NCBI GenBank assembly: GCA_013177805.1
Contig: JABLXU010000007.1
Location: forward strand, 62,001 to 126,000
Length of the DNA stretch: 64,000 nucleotides
Direction: 5' to 3'
From: Candidatus Omnitrophota bacterium
GTDB taxonomy: Bacteria > Hinthialibacterota > Hinthialibacteria > Hinthialibacterales > Hinthialibacteraceae
The notes below the pieces were generated by a model. The model made no database searches and was not told the origin of the DNA. It was given only the letters and a program-made list of their open reading frames with translations. Within the stretch, counting starts at the first letter, position 1. The number at the start of each line of letters is the position of its first letter. A program made the position numbers and the translations under genes. This document shows positions 18,079 through 27,124 of this stretch, piece by piece.

Positions 18079-19524
18079 TCAGTACGCCTTCATGGCCGCC
18101 TCGGATTCGGCCGGCCGGGCCTCACCCAGGACCGGCCGCTCGGGATTGATTTTCAGAAACGAACCGATGGGCAGACCACCGCTTTGCTTCAACAATCGCC
18201 GAATGTTCTCCTCCAAGGGATCCGGCGGCCTGTTCCGGGCGGGATCGTACACGGGACCCAAACCGATCAACCGCTCCAAGACTTCTCCCACCATCACCTG
18301 GTCGGGATCCAGGCTGGGATAATAATACTGCTGCTGCCGGTCCTGGTGGATCAGGCGGGCTTGCTCCAAGGCCCGCAGGCACCGGCGCAGGTAATGGTTC
18401 GCCACGCCGGATTGCATCTCCAACTCGGCCAGCGAAATCCCCCGCTTCTGGTCCCGGAAATGCCGGATGATGTCCAGAAACACGTGCAACGCGTGAATGG
18501 GCCGGTGCGTGAATCCCCGCGGCTTCCGGCGCAGGTGGGCCAAATGGCGGTCGTAATTTTGAATGGTGGTGGCGATCACCGGGCCGAGCAGGAAACACAG
18601 GAAACTATAGTATAACCACAGGATGAACAACGGGATCGCGGCCAATGTCCCGTAAATCGTGTAATATCCCTCCTTGGTGAGGGCGTAACTGATATACACA
18701 TCAAACATCACCTTGGCCGCTTCCCACAAGATCGCCGACAACGCGCTGCCCACCAGGGCGGGCACCATATTCACATGCACGTTGGGCAAATACCGGTTGG
18801 CGATCAAAAAGGCGAAAAGCGTGAAAATGTACGATACCGTGTGCCAGAACAACCAGAATCCCCACTTCTTGCTCATGAAATGCGATACGGTCTCGCTGGA
18901 GGCGAACTCGGTCGTGTAGTAATACGACAATCCCAACAGCAAGGGCGTGAGGGTGACGATAATCCAAAACGCCAGGAATTGGGCAAACAAACTCCGCCGG
19001 TTCCGCACCGACCAGATCTCGTTGAACGCGTGCTCGATGCTGTTGTACAAACTGACGCTGGCGATGATCAGCAATACGAGGATGACAAAGCGCAGCGACG
19101 CCGTCTTCTGCACGAACTCCATCAATTCCTGCTTGGCCACCAGCGCCTCGTCCGACAAACCCGGCACGAAATGCTCGAAGAGGAAATCAAACACCCGGTT
19201 GCTGAATTTCTCTTGCTGCACGGGATTATCCCCCTCGGCCACCACTTCGCTGGACGTGAACGCCGTGAGAATGGAAAGCGAAATGGCGAGGACGGGCACC
19301 AGCGAGAGGATCATGGAATACCCGCAGACCGAGGCGTGGGCGAGGACCCCTTTCTCGTTGAATATCTTCCAGGCGATCCGCAACCCATACCCGAACTTGA
19401 TGATGATCGAGGATTGGATTTGCTTCTGGCACCACAACTTGAAGGCTTCCATCCGGCTCTGTTTCGGTTCCACCGGTTCTTCGGGGGGCGCCAGGCTGGG
19501 AATGGGAACATGGTTTTCATTCAT
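18079..19524 (-). CDS. YihY/BrkB family membrane protein with C-terminal winged helix
   Basis: A 481-residue protein. The central part (about 40-320) is the six-helix YihY domain, with AHASVCGYSMILSLVPVLAI, IEHAFNEIWSVRNRRS and the repeat-rich membrane region ending LWLYYSFLCFLLGPVIATTI. The C-terminal part (about 365-440) reads as a winged-helix fold (LAELEMQSGVANHYLRRCLR, then LEQARLIHQD), giving a cytoplasmic DNA- or protein-binding module. YihY proteins are sometimes labelled ribonuclease BN, but that activity belongs to a different protein; function is open. It is convergent with the LolC/E gene. Confidence 0.83.
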   Translation of the reverse strand: MNENHVPIPSLAPPEEPVEPKQSRMEAFKLWCQKQIQSSIIIKFGYGLRIAWKIFNEKGVLAHASVCGYSMILSLVPVLAISLSILTAFTSSEVVAEGDNPVQQEKFSNRVFDFLFEHFVPGLSDEALVAKQELMEFVQKTASLRFVILVLLIIASVSLYNSIEHAFNEIWSVRNRRSLFAQFLAFWIIVTLTPLLLGLSYYYTTEFASSETVSHFMSKKWGFWLFWHTVSYIFTLFAFLIANRYLPNVHVNMVPALVGSALSAILWEAAKVMFDVYISYALTKEGYYTIYGTLAAIPLFILWLYYSFLCFLLGPVIATTIQNYDRHLAHLRRKPRGFTHRPIHALHVFLDIIRHFRDQKRGISLAELEMQSGVANHYLRRCLRALEQARLIHQDRQQQYYYPSLDPDQVMVGEVLERLIGLGPVYDPARNRPPDPLEENIRRLLKQSGGLPIGSFLKINPERPVLGEARPAESEAAMKAY

Positions 19525-19591
19525 GCGCGTTGCACCGCAACGGGAGGGTTTCGGCGTTTATCGTGCGATGCCGTACACAGTGTACTGGTTT

Positions 19592-22006
19592 TCACCGAAT
19601 CCGCAAATCGCGGATCCACTGCACCACAAAATCGGCCGAAACCGGTTGTTCCACTGATTCAAAGAGATCGGACACCCCGGCGGTCTGGTAGGCTTGCGCC
19701 GCCCAGTCGGTCTCCATCGCCTGTTGGGTGTTGTGTATGACCAACGGCACCGGGGCCAGGGCCGCCTGGGCCGCCCGGAGATCGCCCGCCCGCCGCAAGC
19801 CGGGCACGAACAAACGGCGCAGATAGGCTTGATCGTCATCGCTGTCGAAACCCGCCGCGTCCACGAGGACCCCCTGCAGCGGTGGCGCCAAGGGGGCCGC
19901 CAGCAAGCACCACAATCCTGCCTCTCCCCCTCCCGCCAAGGTCACGCCGCTCACGTCGAAACGGGACTCGAGATAGGCCAAAGCGGTAAGAATGTCCTGC
20001 ACCCGCAGCGCCGTGTCCGTCTGGTTGTAGGTCAGAAAATGGGCGGCGTTAGTGTCCCGCCCGGCTTTTTCAAACGGCGTATCGTGCTCTCCGGTCAGGA
20101 ACACATCCGCCAGCATCACGATCTGGCCCTCCGCGAGGAGCGCCCGCACGAGTTCACCCGGCTGACCGCCGCCCGGCTCGAACCACCCCAACTTCCCTTC
20201 CCCATGAACCAACAAGATCCCCGGCGCGCTTCCCTTAAGTTCCGCGGGAATCAGGATGGTGCACGGGATTTGATCCCCCACGCCCCGCCGCCCGAGGATC
20301 ACCTGCTCGATAATCATGCTTGGCTTTTTCACCCGGCCGGCCCGGTTGACCACCAATTCATCGATCCCCGGCGGCTTCGCGCCCAGCACATGCTCGAACG
20401 AGGTCCGGACCCGGCGGCGCAAGGCTTGCAATAATCGCTGATTGGTGGGAAACACCGAACGGAACTGGGCCTCCGACTGCGCGATCCAGTTCTTCACCAA
20501 TTGCTCCTCGTTGACAGCGTGTTCCGGAAGATCTCCGGGGAACACCCGCAAATCCTCCACGTTCTCCATCGTGAACGGCTGTTCTTTGAACTTCGCCGGG
20601 TCATTCTCGCCCAGCATCCACCGGCCGAACCACGCGTACACCGCCTCCCGGCTCGCCCGGTTGTAGTTATGGTCCGCGTCGATCATTACCCAACTCACCC
20701 GGTCCGGCGCGTCGTACAACCGGTAAATCGACTGGATGGCCGGAAACTCCACCCGCGGCGTTTCATCCGTCCAGTCCCGGGGATTGCACACCAGAATCAA
20801 CGGCCGGGGCGCCGCCATGGCCCCATATTCCACGTTGTTCGCGCCAATCCGCAGATTAGGGGCGTTTTCACACAGGCATCCGCCCTGGTAATGCGCGGAA
20901 AGCATGTTGACCGGCGCGGTGAACTTGATCCGGTCATCCACCGCCGTCAGGCAATAGGTCTGTGTTCCGCCGCCCGAGGCCCCCGTGCAAGCGATCCGCC
21001 CGGGATCCACGGAGTCCAAACTGAGCAGGAAATCCACCGCCCGTACGCTGTTCCAAAACTGCAAGCCATGAAGCGACAATCCCCACAACCATTCCCGCTC
21101 GCCGCCGAACTTGTGCGTTAATTGCTTACTGTCCACGTAGCCAATCATGTCGATGGCCAATGTGACGTAGCCCTGCCTCGCGAAACTGATGCACCGCCCG
21201 GGAATCGAATTGTTCTCGGTATTCACCAGGCGGCCTTCCGCCCAATGCCCGTGCGGGCACAGGATCGCCGGATACGGGCCCGGCTTCCCCTTGGGCGAAT
21301 ACAAGTTGCCGGTCACGAAAAATCCCGGCAAGCTTTCGAAATACACCTTTTCGACGGTGTAATCGTCCCGCTCAATCCGTCCGAAAATTTTGGCGTTCAA
21401 CGGCGTCTTGTCGGGCATGGGATACGCGCCCAGGCTGGTGAGGATATGGATTTCCAGTTCCCGTTTGCGTTCCAGCCACGCCCGCATGCTCTCATACCGG
21501 GGAAATTCATAATACTGCTCGATGCGGCGGACAATGCCCCGCCGCGCGTCCTGAACCGCCTGGGCTGAATCGGGAAACACGCGCGCCATCTCAAACAACG
21601 CGTTGAAATCGCAATCCAAATCCCGGCTTAACGCCAACCAGCCCACCGCGCGGGATTGCAGCGTGCGCCCTTTGGAATCCGTGTAGATTTGCACCGGCAG
21701 GATTTGGCTTTCCTTCACCTCCACCCTGCCCAGATTTTTCCAGGAATACTTTCCTTCGGCGGCCTTGGGATTCGCCTCCGATTCCAATACCGCATCCCCG
21801 GCCACGAGCGTCAACGGCGCGCGGTCCAGCGACCAGACCCACACCGTGTAAGAGCCAGGTTCGGTCATCTCAATCCCATTGACACGGACATCTTCCAATT
21901 GCTCATGCGAAAACAGCATGCAATCCTGGCCCTGCGCCGCCAGCGCGCCGGCCCAGACGCCCCCCACGAACACCAATAAACCCATAACGCGGATCGTTTG
22001 TCTCAT
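19592..22006 (-). CDS. Secreted acetylxylan-esterase-like alpha/beta hydrolase, two domains
   Basis: An 804-residue exported protein with a signal peptide (1-25, ending ALAAQG). The first hydrolase domain (about 215-465) has ILCPHGHWAEG (oxyanion region), the nucleophile elbow TGASGGG (Ser344), an acidic residue in NPRDWTDE (about 411) and His446 in DADHNYN. This resembles the acetylxylan esterase or dienelactone hydrolase group of polysaccharide degraders. A second hydrolase-like domain (about 565-804) has ILLVHGEGKLGW, but its elbow reads GGEAG at 693-697, with Glu in the nucleophile position, so it is probably inactive. Residues 30-130 form an N-terminal beta-rich region. The substrate is inferred only loosely. 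Confidence 0.83.
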   Translation of the reverse strand: MRQTIRVMGLLVFVGGVWAGALAAQGQDCMLFSHEQLEDVRVNGIEMTEPGSYTVWVWSLDRAPLTLVAGDAVLESEANPKAAEGKYSWKNLGRVEVKESQILPVQIYTDSKGRTLQSRAVGWLALSRDLDCDFNALFEMARVFPDSAQAVQDARRGIVRRIEQYYEFPRYESMRAWLERKRELEIHILTSLGAYPMPDKTPLNAKIFGRIERDDYTVEKVYFESLPGFFVTGNLYSPKGKPGPYPAILCPHGHWAEGRLVNTENNSIPGRCISFARQGYVTLAIDMIGYVDSKQLTHKFGGEREWLWGLSLHGLQFWNSVRAVDFLLSLDSVDPGRIACTGASGGGTQTYCLTAVDDRIKFTAPVNMLSAHYQGGCLCENAPNLRIGANNVEYGAMAAPRPLILVCNPRDWTDETPRVEFPAIQSIYRLYDAPDRVSWVMIDADHNYNRASREAVYAWFGRWMLGENDPAKFKEQPFTMENVEDLRVFPGDLPEHAVNEEQLVKNWIAQSEAQFRSVFPTNQRLLQALRRRVRTSFEHVLGAKPPGIDELVVNRAGRVKKPSMIIEQVILGRRGVGDQIPCTILIPAELKGSAPGILLVHGEGKLGWFEPGGGQPGELVRALLAEGQIVMLADVFLTGEHDTPFEKAGRDTNAAHFLTYNQTDTALRVQDILTALAYLESRFDVSGVTLAGGGEAGLWCLLAAPLAPPLQGVLVDAAGFDSDDDQAYLRRLFVPGLRRAGDLRAAQAALAPVPLVIHNTQQAMETDWAAQAYQTAGVSDLFESVEQPVSADFVVQWIRDLRIR

Positions 22007-22325
22007 GATCAGCTCTCCATGTTCAGAACTCTCAGAAAATGGCTTCGCGTTTGTAACAGCGGAGTTACGTTACCACGAAGCCGGGATTCTGTCATTGGAG
22101 GGAGAACAAAAAGACTCATCCGGCATATGCGCGCTTTTTCCGGCCGCCGGATCGCCTGGATTCGATAGGATCGAGGGAAACCACCCCATTATCCCCTCTC
22201 CCTTTGGGCAAGGGGCAGGGCGAGAGATTGCCTTACCGTTGCGGAACTCCTTCCCAAACAACGCGAAACCCCAGTCCCCGCTCACGCGGGGATGAAATTT
22301 TTTCTGATCCAGATGAGATAGCCCC
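22007..22325. other. Intergenic region with repeats
   Basis: Contains a degenerate family D element (about 22107-22128, CTCATCCGGCATATGCGCGC), a family A repeat (22192-22227) and a 7-bp hairpin (TCCCCGC/GCGGGGA, 22275-22292) followed by an A/T tract. Both neighbours are on the minus strand, so this gap holds the hydrolase promoter and the 3' signals of the upstream gene. No gene seen. Confidence 0.55.
22275..22292 (+). terminator. GC hairpin with T-run, terminator-like or repeat
   Basis: TCCCCGC-TCAC-GCGGGGA, then TGAAATTTTTT. The T-run is on the plus strand while adjacent genes are on the minus strand, so it may be a repeat element (compare GGGGATGA at 38334) rather than a working terminator. 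Confidence 0.35.
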
Positions 22326-23939
22326 TCAATGCAGCATCCAATCCGGTACCGCGGTCTCGTCCAGGCGGGTGTCCAGCAGTAAATCAAAGAGATTAACCGT
22401 GCCATTGGAGGCAGGGCCGAGCTCGATGCGGATCAGATTTTTATCCATGGGAAGTGGAACCCGGTCGCTGAAAAAACACGCGTCATCGTGGTTCGCGTCT
22501 TCTCCCGTAAGCGGATCGCTTCCCACGAAAAGCGAATCCCCGTCGAGGTAATTCATGTGATTCCGGATCTGAACCAAGTCCGGCGGTGGCGCGTTTTCGT
22601 CCCCGCCCTCCTCCGGATCCGCCAGCCAGTCCGCCGACCGGAAGGCCTTCTCCTCCGAGGTCCCATCCGCGAAGTGGAACACCGCCCGCAGGGTGGCGTG
22701 ACCGTCTCCCGTCGTCAACACCCGGCATTGGGCGTACGGTCCGGAAGGAACATCAAAGGAAACCGGGACCTTGGTGCCATTGCCGGAATGGAACCGCAAG
22801 GCGTTCTTCCAACCGGACGTGGAGGTGACATCGCCCAGCGAATCGTTGAACGGCGCCAACGCGAATCCCCCCAGCCCGCTCAGACGGTCGAAGGGAACGC
22901 CCCGCGCCACCCGGGATTCACCGAATGCTGAAAAATAAATGAAACCCTCGACCACAAGAAATTCATTTTGCTCATCGCTCAGCCCGTAGCCCGGCCCCGT
23001 CCGCGCGTCGCGGTATTGGTCGATCGAAATGACATCATGCAACACCACGGCCGGATTTCTCCGCAAGGGAGAAGCCGGATCGAATCCCAAATCGATCCGC
23101 ACCGTCCCCGCCGGTGGCAGCGAGGGCCGTGATGAAATCACAAGGTCATCGAAATACGCGTTGCCGGCGGCGGAACTGCGGCGCAGCTGGATCGCGCCCA
23201 AGGACTCGATCTCCACAATATCCTCCCCTCCCGCCTGATAGGTATCCAACCGGTCCGCTTCGGTGGGATCCACCCATAGAAACACGTCATCCAACCGGCC
23301 GGGCGCGGGATCGAGCACCACGCGGACCATTAGGTGATGCGGTTCGTTGTAAGGCACTGCCGTGAGCCAGGAACTTTTGGCCGCCGGCGGACTCGCCAAT
23401 CCCAGGAACTCGGAACCGGCCGGCTTGCCGATCAACACGCCGTCCGCGCCGGTAGCGCCGCGAATCACCAGGCCAGAGGAGCTGGAGACCGCGATGGAGT
23501 CCTGGAAAAGGAACGAAATCCACAATTCGCCCGCGTCCGCTTCGGGAAACCGGCGCATCGGCCCGTCCACCGCGGTCGTGCTGATTTTCAATGAAAAACT
23601 GCCCGGATAAAAAAACGGATCTTGGTGCGCCATCCGCTCCGTGTCCAATGGCGTTTCGTCCAAGACCGCCACGATCTCGGTGGCCTCGAGGATCCACGCC
23701 GAGGTCCAGCCGCCTTCGCCCCGGTTGTCCTGAACGTTGATCCCCCCCGTCCCCCCCGCGATGGAATGTCCGGCGAAATTCGGAGGCTGGGTAAAAATAT
23801 CAAGGGGATAGGTGAATGATTCCCATGCGTGAATCAACGGCGCCGCGGTGGATTTCTCTTCCGCATGGCCCCCGGAATTGATGACAGCCAGAAAAACACC
23901 CAAAGCGAGGAACCGCTCAAGACGAATCCAATTCATCAT
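22326..23939 (-). CDS. Exported protein of unknown function
   Basis: A 537-residue protein with a signal peptide (about 1-25, LALGVFLAVINSGGHAEE). I do not recognise a family. The sequence is rich in beta-forming stretches and aromatic/Gly motifs (SFSLKISTTAVDG, ELWISFLFQD, NAYFDDLVISSR), which resembles jelly-roll or concanavalin-like extracellular domains in about residues 40-260. A second part (about 290-537) has GFALAPFNDSLGDVTSTSGW and ends with a dockerin-like phrase DGDSLFVGSDPLTGEDANHDD, though without the duplicated dockerin repeat. The start at 23939 has AAGGA 8 bases upstream. Its neighbours are the secreted hydrolase (downstream) and a symporter (divergent), so a carbohydrate role is plausible but unproven. 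Confidence 0.7.
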   Translation of the reverse strand: MMNWIRLERFLALGVFLAVINSGGHAEEKSTAAPLIHAWESFTYPLDIFTQPPNFAGHSIAGGTGGINVQDNRGEGGWTSAWILEATEIVAVLDETPLDTERMAHQDPFFYPGSFSLKISTTAVDGPMRRFPEADAGELWISFLFQDSIAVSSSSGLVIRGATGADGVLIGKPAGSEFLGLASPPAAKSSWLTAVPYNEPHHLMVRVVLDPAPGRLDDVFLWVDPTEADRLDTYQAGGEDIVEIESLGAIQLRRSSAAGNAYFDDLVISSRPSLPPAGTVRIDLGFDPASPLRRNPAVVLHDVISIDQYRDARTGPGYGLSDEQNEFLVVEGFIYFSAFGESRVARGVPFDRLSGLGGFALAPFNDSLGDVTSTSGWKNALRFHSGNGTKVPVSFDVPSGPYAQCRVLTTGDGHATLRAVFHFADGTSEEKAFRSADWLADPEEGGDENAPPPDLVQIRNHMNYLDGDSLFVGSDPLTGEDANHDDACFFSDRVPLPMDKNLIRIELGPASNGTVNLFDLLLDTRLDETAVPDWMLH

Positions 23940-23986
23940 GCCCAATATCCTTCTTTCCCAATGAATCATTGCCAAGTTTGTAATCC

Positions 23987-24009
23987 GCCGGTAGTTTTTA
24001 AAAACCGGC
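23987..24009. promoter_or_regulatory. Imperfect inverted repeat between divergent genes
   Basis: GCCGG-TAG-TTTTT next to AAAAA-CCGGC forms a 10-bp dyad with a 2-base bulge, between the divergent unknown exported protein and symporter genes. It could be an operator; there is no direct evidence. Confidence 0.35.
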
Positions 24010-24162
24010 AGCCGCCAATCGATCCTGGAACGATTACCCTAAACATAGCATTGCGGGGGCCGTTTGTCAGCGAACTGGGATTTTCCCACGGCCGGGGTTG
24101 ACGCGGCCTCTCCCGCTGCTTCATCATGATCATTCCCATCCTTCAACACGGGAGCTACGTCA

Positions 24163-25683
24163 TTGGCTAAAATCATCCTCATCCTTGTGTACGTTTTCCT
24201 TATGGTGTTGGTCGGTTACTTGTGCATGAACAAGACCAAGACCGTCAGCGACTTCTTTCTGGGCGGACGGACCCTGGGTCCCTGGTTGTCCGCCCTGGCC
24301 TACGGGTCCACCTATTTCTCTGCCGTGCTGTTCATTGGTTACGCCGGCAAACTGGGTTGGGGATTCGGGCTGCACAGCATGTGGATCGTTGTGGGCAACG
24401 CGTTCATCGGGGGGTGGCTGGCCTGGAAACTGCTCGGCCCCCGGACGCGGACAATGACCGCCCGCCTGAACGCGATGACCATGCCCGAGTTCTTGGCCGC
24501 GCGCTACGCCAGCCCCTTCCTGAAAGTGATCTCCGCACTGGTGATCTTTATTTTTCTCGTGCCCTACACCGCCTCGGTATACATGGGCCTTTCCTATCTG
24601 TTTCAGGAAAATTTGCATATCCGGTATGAATATGCCTTGGCCTTCATGGCCATCCTGACGGGCGTGTATCTGATCCTCGGGGGGTACATGGCGCTGGTCA
24701 TCACCGACGCCATCCAGGGTACCTTCATGTTCTTTTGCGCGATGATCATGGTCTATTTCCTGGTATCCCAGGTGGGCGGTTTCGCCACAGCGACCGCTGA
24801 CCTCATGAAATCCGAATACGCGCCGGCTTTGCTCGCGCCCACGCCCATCCCCGGATGGGTGACCCTCGCCTCCTTGGTGATCATCACCAGCTTCGGGCCG
24901 TTCGGCCTGCCCCAAATGGTGCAGAAATTCTATTCGATCAAAAGCGAAACCTTGATCAACCGGGCGGCCTTGGTGTGCACGGTGTTCGCCCTCGTCATCC
25001 CCTTCTGCGCGTACTATACCGGCGCCTTAAGCCACCTGTTTTATCAAGAACCGCCCAAGGTCATCGATGAATTGATCCCCCGCCTGCTCACCAGTCACGC
25101 GCCCGGTTCCATCGCCACGATCATCTTGCTGCTGGTCATTTCCGCTTCGATGTCCAGCCTGTCCTCGCTGGTGCTGGTCTCCAGCTCCGCCATCGCGATC
25201 GATCTGTATGGCGGATTCATTAATCCCCATGCCTCGAAAGGGACCATCGTCACGCTCATGCGGATTTTCTGCGGGATTTTCGTGTTGCTCTCCCTCACCA
25301 TCGCCATGCGGCAACCCACCGTCATCGTCAACCTGATGGCCATGTCGTGGGGGGCCATCGCGGGCGCGTTCATGGGGCCGTACGTCTACGGGCTGTACTG
25401 GAAACGGATCACCAAGACCGCCGCGGTCACAGGTTTGCTCGCGGGGATTTCGATTTCCGTCATCCTCTTTCAACGGTGGGGGATGGCGGGGGTCCCCTTG
25501 GCCGGCGCGATTTCCATGGTGACGCCGATGATTCTCATCCCCATCGTCAGCGTGCTCACCAAACCGTTCACCGCAGAGCATCTGGACCGGATTTTTGGCG
25601 CCGCTCCCGTGGATTGGCAGCCGGAAGGCGTCCTTCACGGTCCCGGTCCCGAACCGCAACCAGATCCCGCCCTCCCGCGATAA
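24163..25683 (+). CDS. Sodium:solute symporter family protein
   Basis: A 506-residue polytopic protein (about 13 helices) of the SSS/SLC5 family, which imports solutes with Na+. Diagnostic parts are SDFFLGGRTLGPWLSALAYG and STYFSAVLFIGYAG near the N-terminus, YLILGGYMALVITDAIQG, and PFGLPQMVQKFYSIKSE in the middle. The start is TTG at 24163, with GGGAG about 9 bases upstream. The substrate is not predictable from sequence; nearby secreted glycan-active genes make a sugar or organic acid possible. The last 116 bases overlap the 3' end of a convergent methyltransferase gene. Confidence 0.88.
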   Translation: MAKIILILVYVFLMVLVGYLCMNKTKTVSDFFLGGRTLGPWLSALAYGSTYFSAVLFIGYAGKLGWGFGLHSMWIVVGNAFIGGWLAWKLLGPRTRTMTARLNAMTMPEFLAARYASPFLKVISALVIFIFLVPYTASVYMGLSYLFQENLHIRYEYALAFMAILTGVYLILGGYMALVITDAIQGTFMFFCAMIMVYFLVSQVGGFATATADLMKSEYAPALLAPTPIPGWVTLASLVIITSFGPFGLPQMVQKFYSIKSETLINRAALVCTVFALVIPFCAYYTGALSHLFYQEPPKVIDELIPRLLTSHAPGSIATIILLLVISASMSSLSSLVLVSSSAIAIDLYGGFINPHASKGTIVTLMRIFCGIFVLLSLTIAMRQPTVIVNLMAMSWGAIAGAFMGPYVYGLYWKRITKTAAVTGLLAGISISVILFQRWGMAGVPLAGAISMVTPMILIPIVSVLTKPFTAEHLDRIFGAAPVDWQPEGVLHGPGPEPQPDPALPR

Positions 25684-26227
25684 GGGCCAGGGAACAAAAT
25701 CCCCGGCTTTCCAGGAGGGAACGCAATTCGCCTTCCGTAAACCGGTGGCGGCTGCTCTCCCGGCCGGCGTCGCTGAGCAGCCAGGCGGCCCGGCGGATCC
25801 AGGCATGCGGACTCTGCGCCAGGTTCATCACCGGCTCGTTGACAATCACCCGGCGGCGGGCGGCCCGGATCAATTTATCCAGTATCCCGGTGTGGCGGGG
25901 GATGAATTGGTACAGGGAACCCATCATGACCACGCAATCGGCGGCGGGGATTTCCTGGTCCCACAAATCCAACCTCTCCATGGCCATCCCCCTTCTCCGG
26001 GCCCACCGCACAAACACGGGATTGCGGTCGTATGCGGTGTAAGTGACGGACTTGTCCCGCAAGCCATAGCGGTACAACGAACAATCCCCGGCGCACACAT
26101 CGGCGACGCGGGCGCCTTCGGGGATCAATGCCGCCACGGCCTGAATCCGCTCCCGGTACCGCGCGCGGTACAACAGCCGCATGGCCAACTCGTACACATA
26201 CGGATGCCAGTAAATCGGGCTGATCAC
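25568..26227 (-). CDS. SAM-dependent methyltransferase (GTG start)
   Basis: A 219-residue class I methyltransferase. Motif I is VADVCAGDCSLYRYGL, with motif IV-like ADCVVMMGSLYQFIP. The open frame extends to 26422, but GTG 26227 overlaps the upstream GT2 stop by 4 bases (GTGA), has AAGGA about 9 bases upstream and begins the conserved VISPIYWHPYVYELAM. The final 35-40 residues (after AGGRDLVAV) are charged, unlike the family, and are encoded antisense to the symporter gene, so the C-terminus looks like a read-through extension. Its place after a GT2 enzyme suggests action on a glycan or lipid carrier. Confidence 0.82.
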   Translation of the reverse strand: MISPIYWHPYVYELAMRLLYRARYRERIQAVAALIPEGARVADVCAGDCSLYRYGLRDKSVTYTAYDRNPVFVRWARRRGMAMERLDLWDQEIPAADCVVMMGSLYQFIPRHTGILDKLIRAARRRVIVNEPVMNLAQSPHAWIRRAAWLLSDAGRESSRHRFTEGELRSLLESRGFCSLALIAGGRDLVAVRDRDREGRLPAANPRERRQKSGPDALR

Positions 26228-26964
26228 AGCGATTTTTCCTTCGATAATTCCTTCTTCACGCGGGCCCGGAACCGCAGCAATTCGATCAAATACACCACGC
26301 TGTCGCGCAACGGCCGGACGGTGGATTTCTTGTCCCACCGGCGGAGGAACAACACCGGGATTTCCTGGATTCGCAATCCATGATAGTGGCACTGGGCCAT
26401 GATTTCCGTATCCCAGAACCATCCCGTATTCCGGGTTTTTTCGAGCAGGGGCAGGATCCGCTCCCGCCGGAAGAATTTGTATCCGGCTTCCGTATCGCGA
26501 TACGGCAGACGCAGGAAAAAATGAACCAACTTCCGGTACCCGGTGCTCAAGATATGCCGGTAAAACGTATCGAGACTCAGCCGGATTTCATAATGCCGCA
26601 AGGCGGTCGCACCGTCGAAACCGTTTTCCAGCGCCAACAGCATCGAAGGGATATACCGGGCGTGTACCTCCAGATCGATGTCGAGATACCCGGCAAAGGT
26701 CCCCCGCGCCAGTTTCATGCCCTCCGCCACCGTCCCTCCCCGGCCGACATTGCGGGCGTGATAGAGAGCGCGGACATTTCCCCGCCGGGCGGCGGCCTCC
26801 TTCACCTTTTCGGCGCTGCCGTCTGGGCTGCCATCGTCGATCAGGATCATCTCGTACGTGTAGCGGGTTTGCGAAAGCACCCGCTCAATCTCGCGCAAAC
26901 TTTCTTCCAAATGCGGCCCATCGTTATAACAAGGGATCACCAGCGTCAGATCGATCGCGTCCAT
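26224..26964 (-). CDS. Glycosyltransferase family 2 (dolichyl-phosphate sugar synthase-like)
   Basis: A 246-residue GT-A enzyme. It has LTLVIPCYNDGPHLEESL, the nucleotide-binding ILIDDGSPDGSAE and the metal-binding LDIDLE (DxD-like). The motif ARNVGRGGTVAEGMKLARG and the YRDTEAGYKFFRRE region match the DPM1/polyprenyl-phosphate sugar synthase subgroup, which supplies lipid-linked sugars to GT39 enzymes such as the one at 14887. GGAGGTACCC precedes the ATG. It lacks the C-terminal membrane helices of longer DPM-type proteins, so it would be peripheral. Confidence 0.88.
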   Translation of the reverse strand: MDAIDLTLVIPCYNDGPHLEESLREIERVLSQTRYTYEMILIDDGSPDGSAEKVKEAAARRGNVRALYHARNVGRGGTVAEGMKLARGTFAGYLDIDLEVHARYIPSMLLALENGFDGATALRHYEIRLSLDTFYRHILSTGYRKLVHFFLRLPYRDTEAGYKFFRRERILPLLEKTRNTGWFWDTEIMAQCHYHGLRIQEIPVLFLRRWDKKSTVRPLRDSVVYLIELLRFRARVKKELSKEKSL

Positions 26965-27124
26965 GGGTACCTCCCCCCGGATGGAAATTCAGAAGGAATA
27001 TCGCAATAACAATCCACTTAGTTTTTATTGATCAGGAGTCTCCACGATGTGCGGTTCTGGGTTTCAACCACACCTGAAACCGGTGAATCCCCTCCGGGCG
27101 GCGGTGTGCCGGCAGCCGAAAGCA

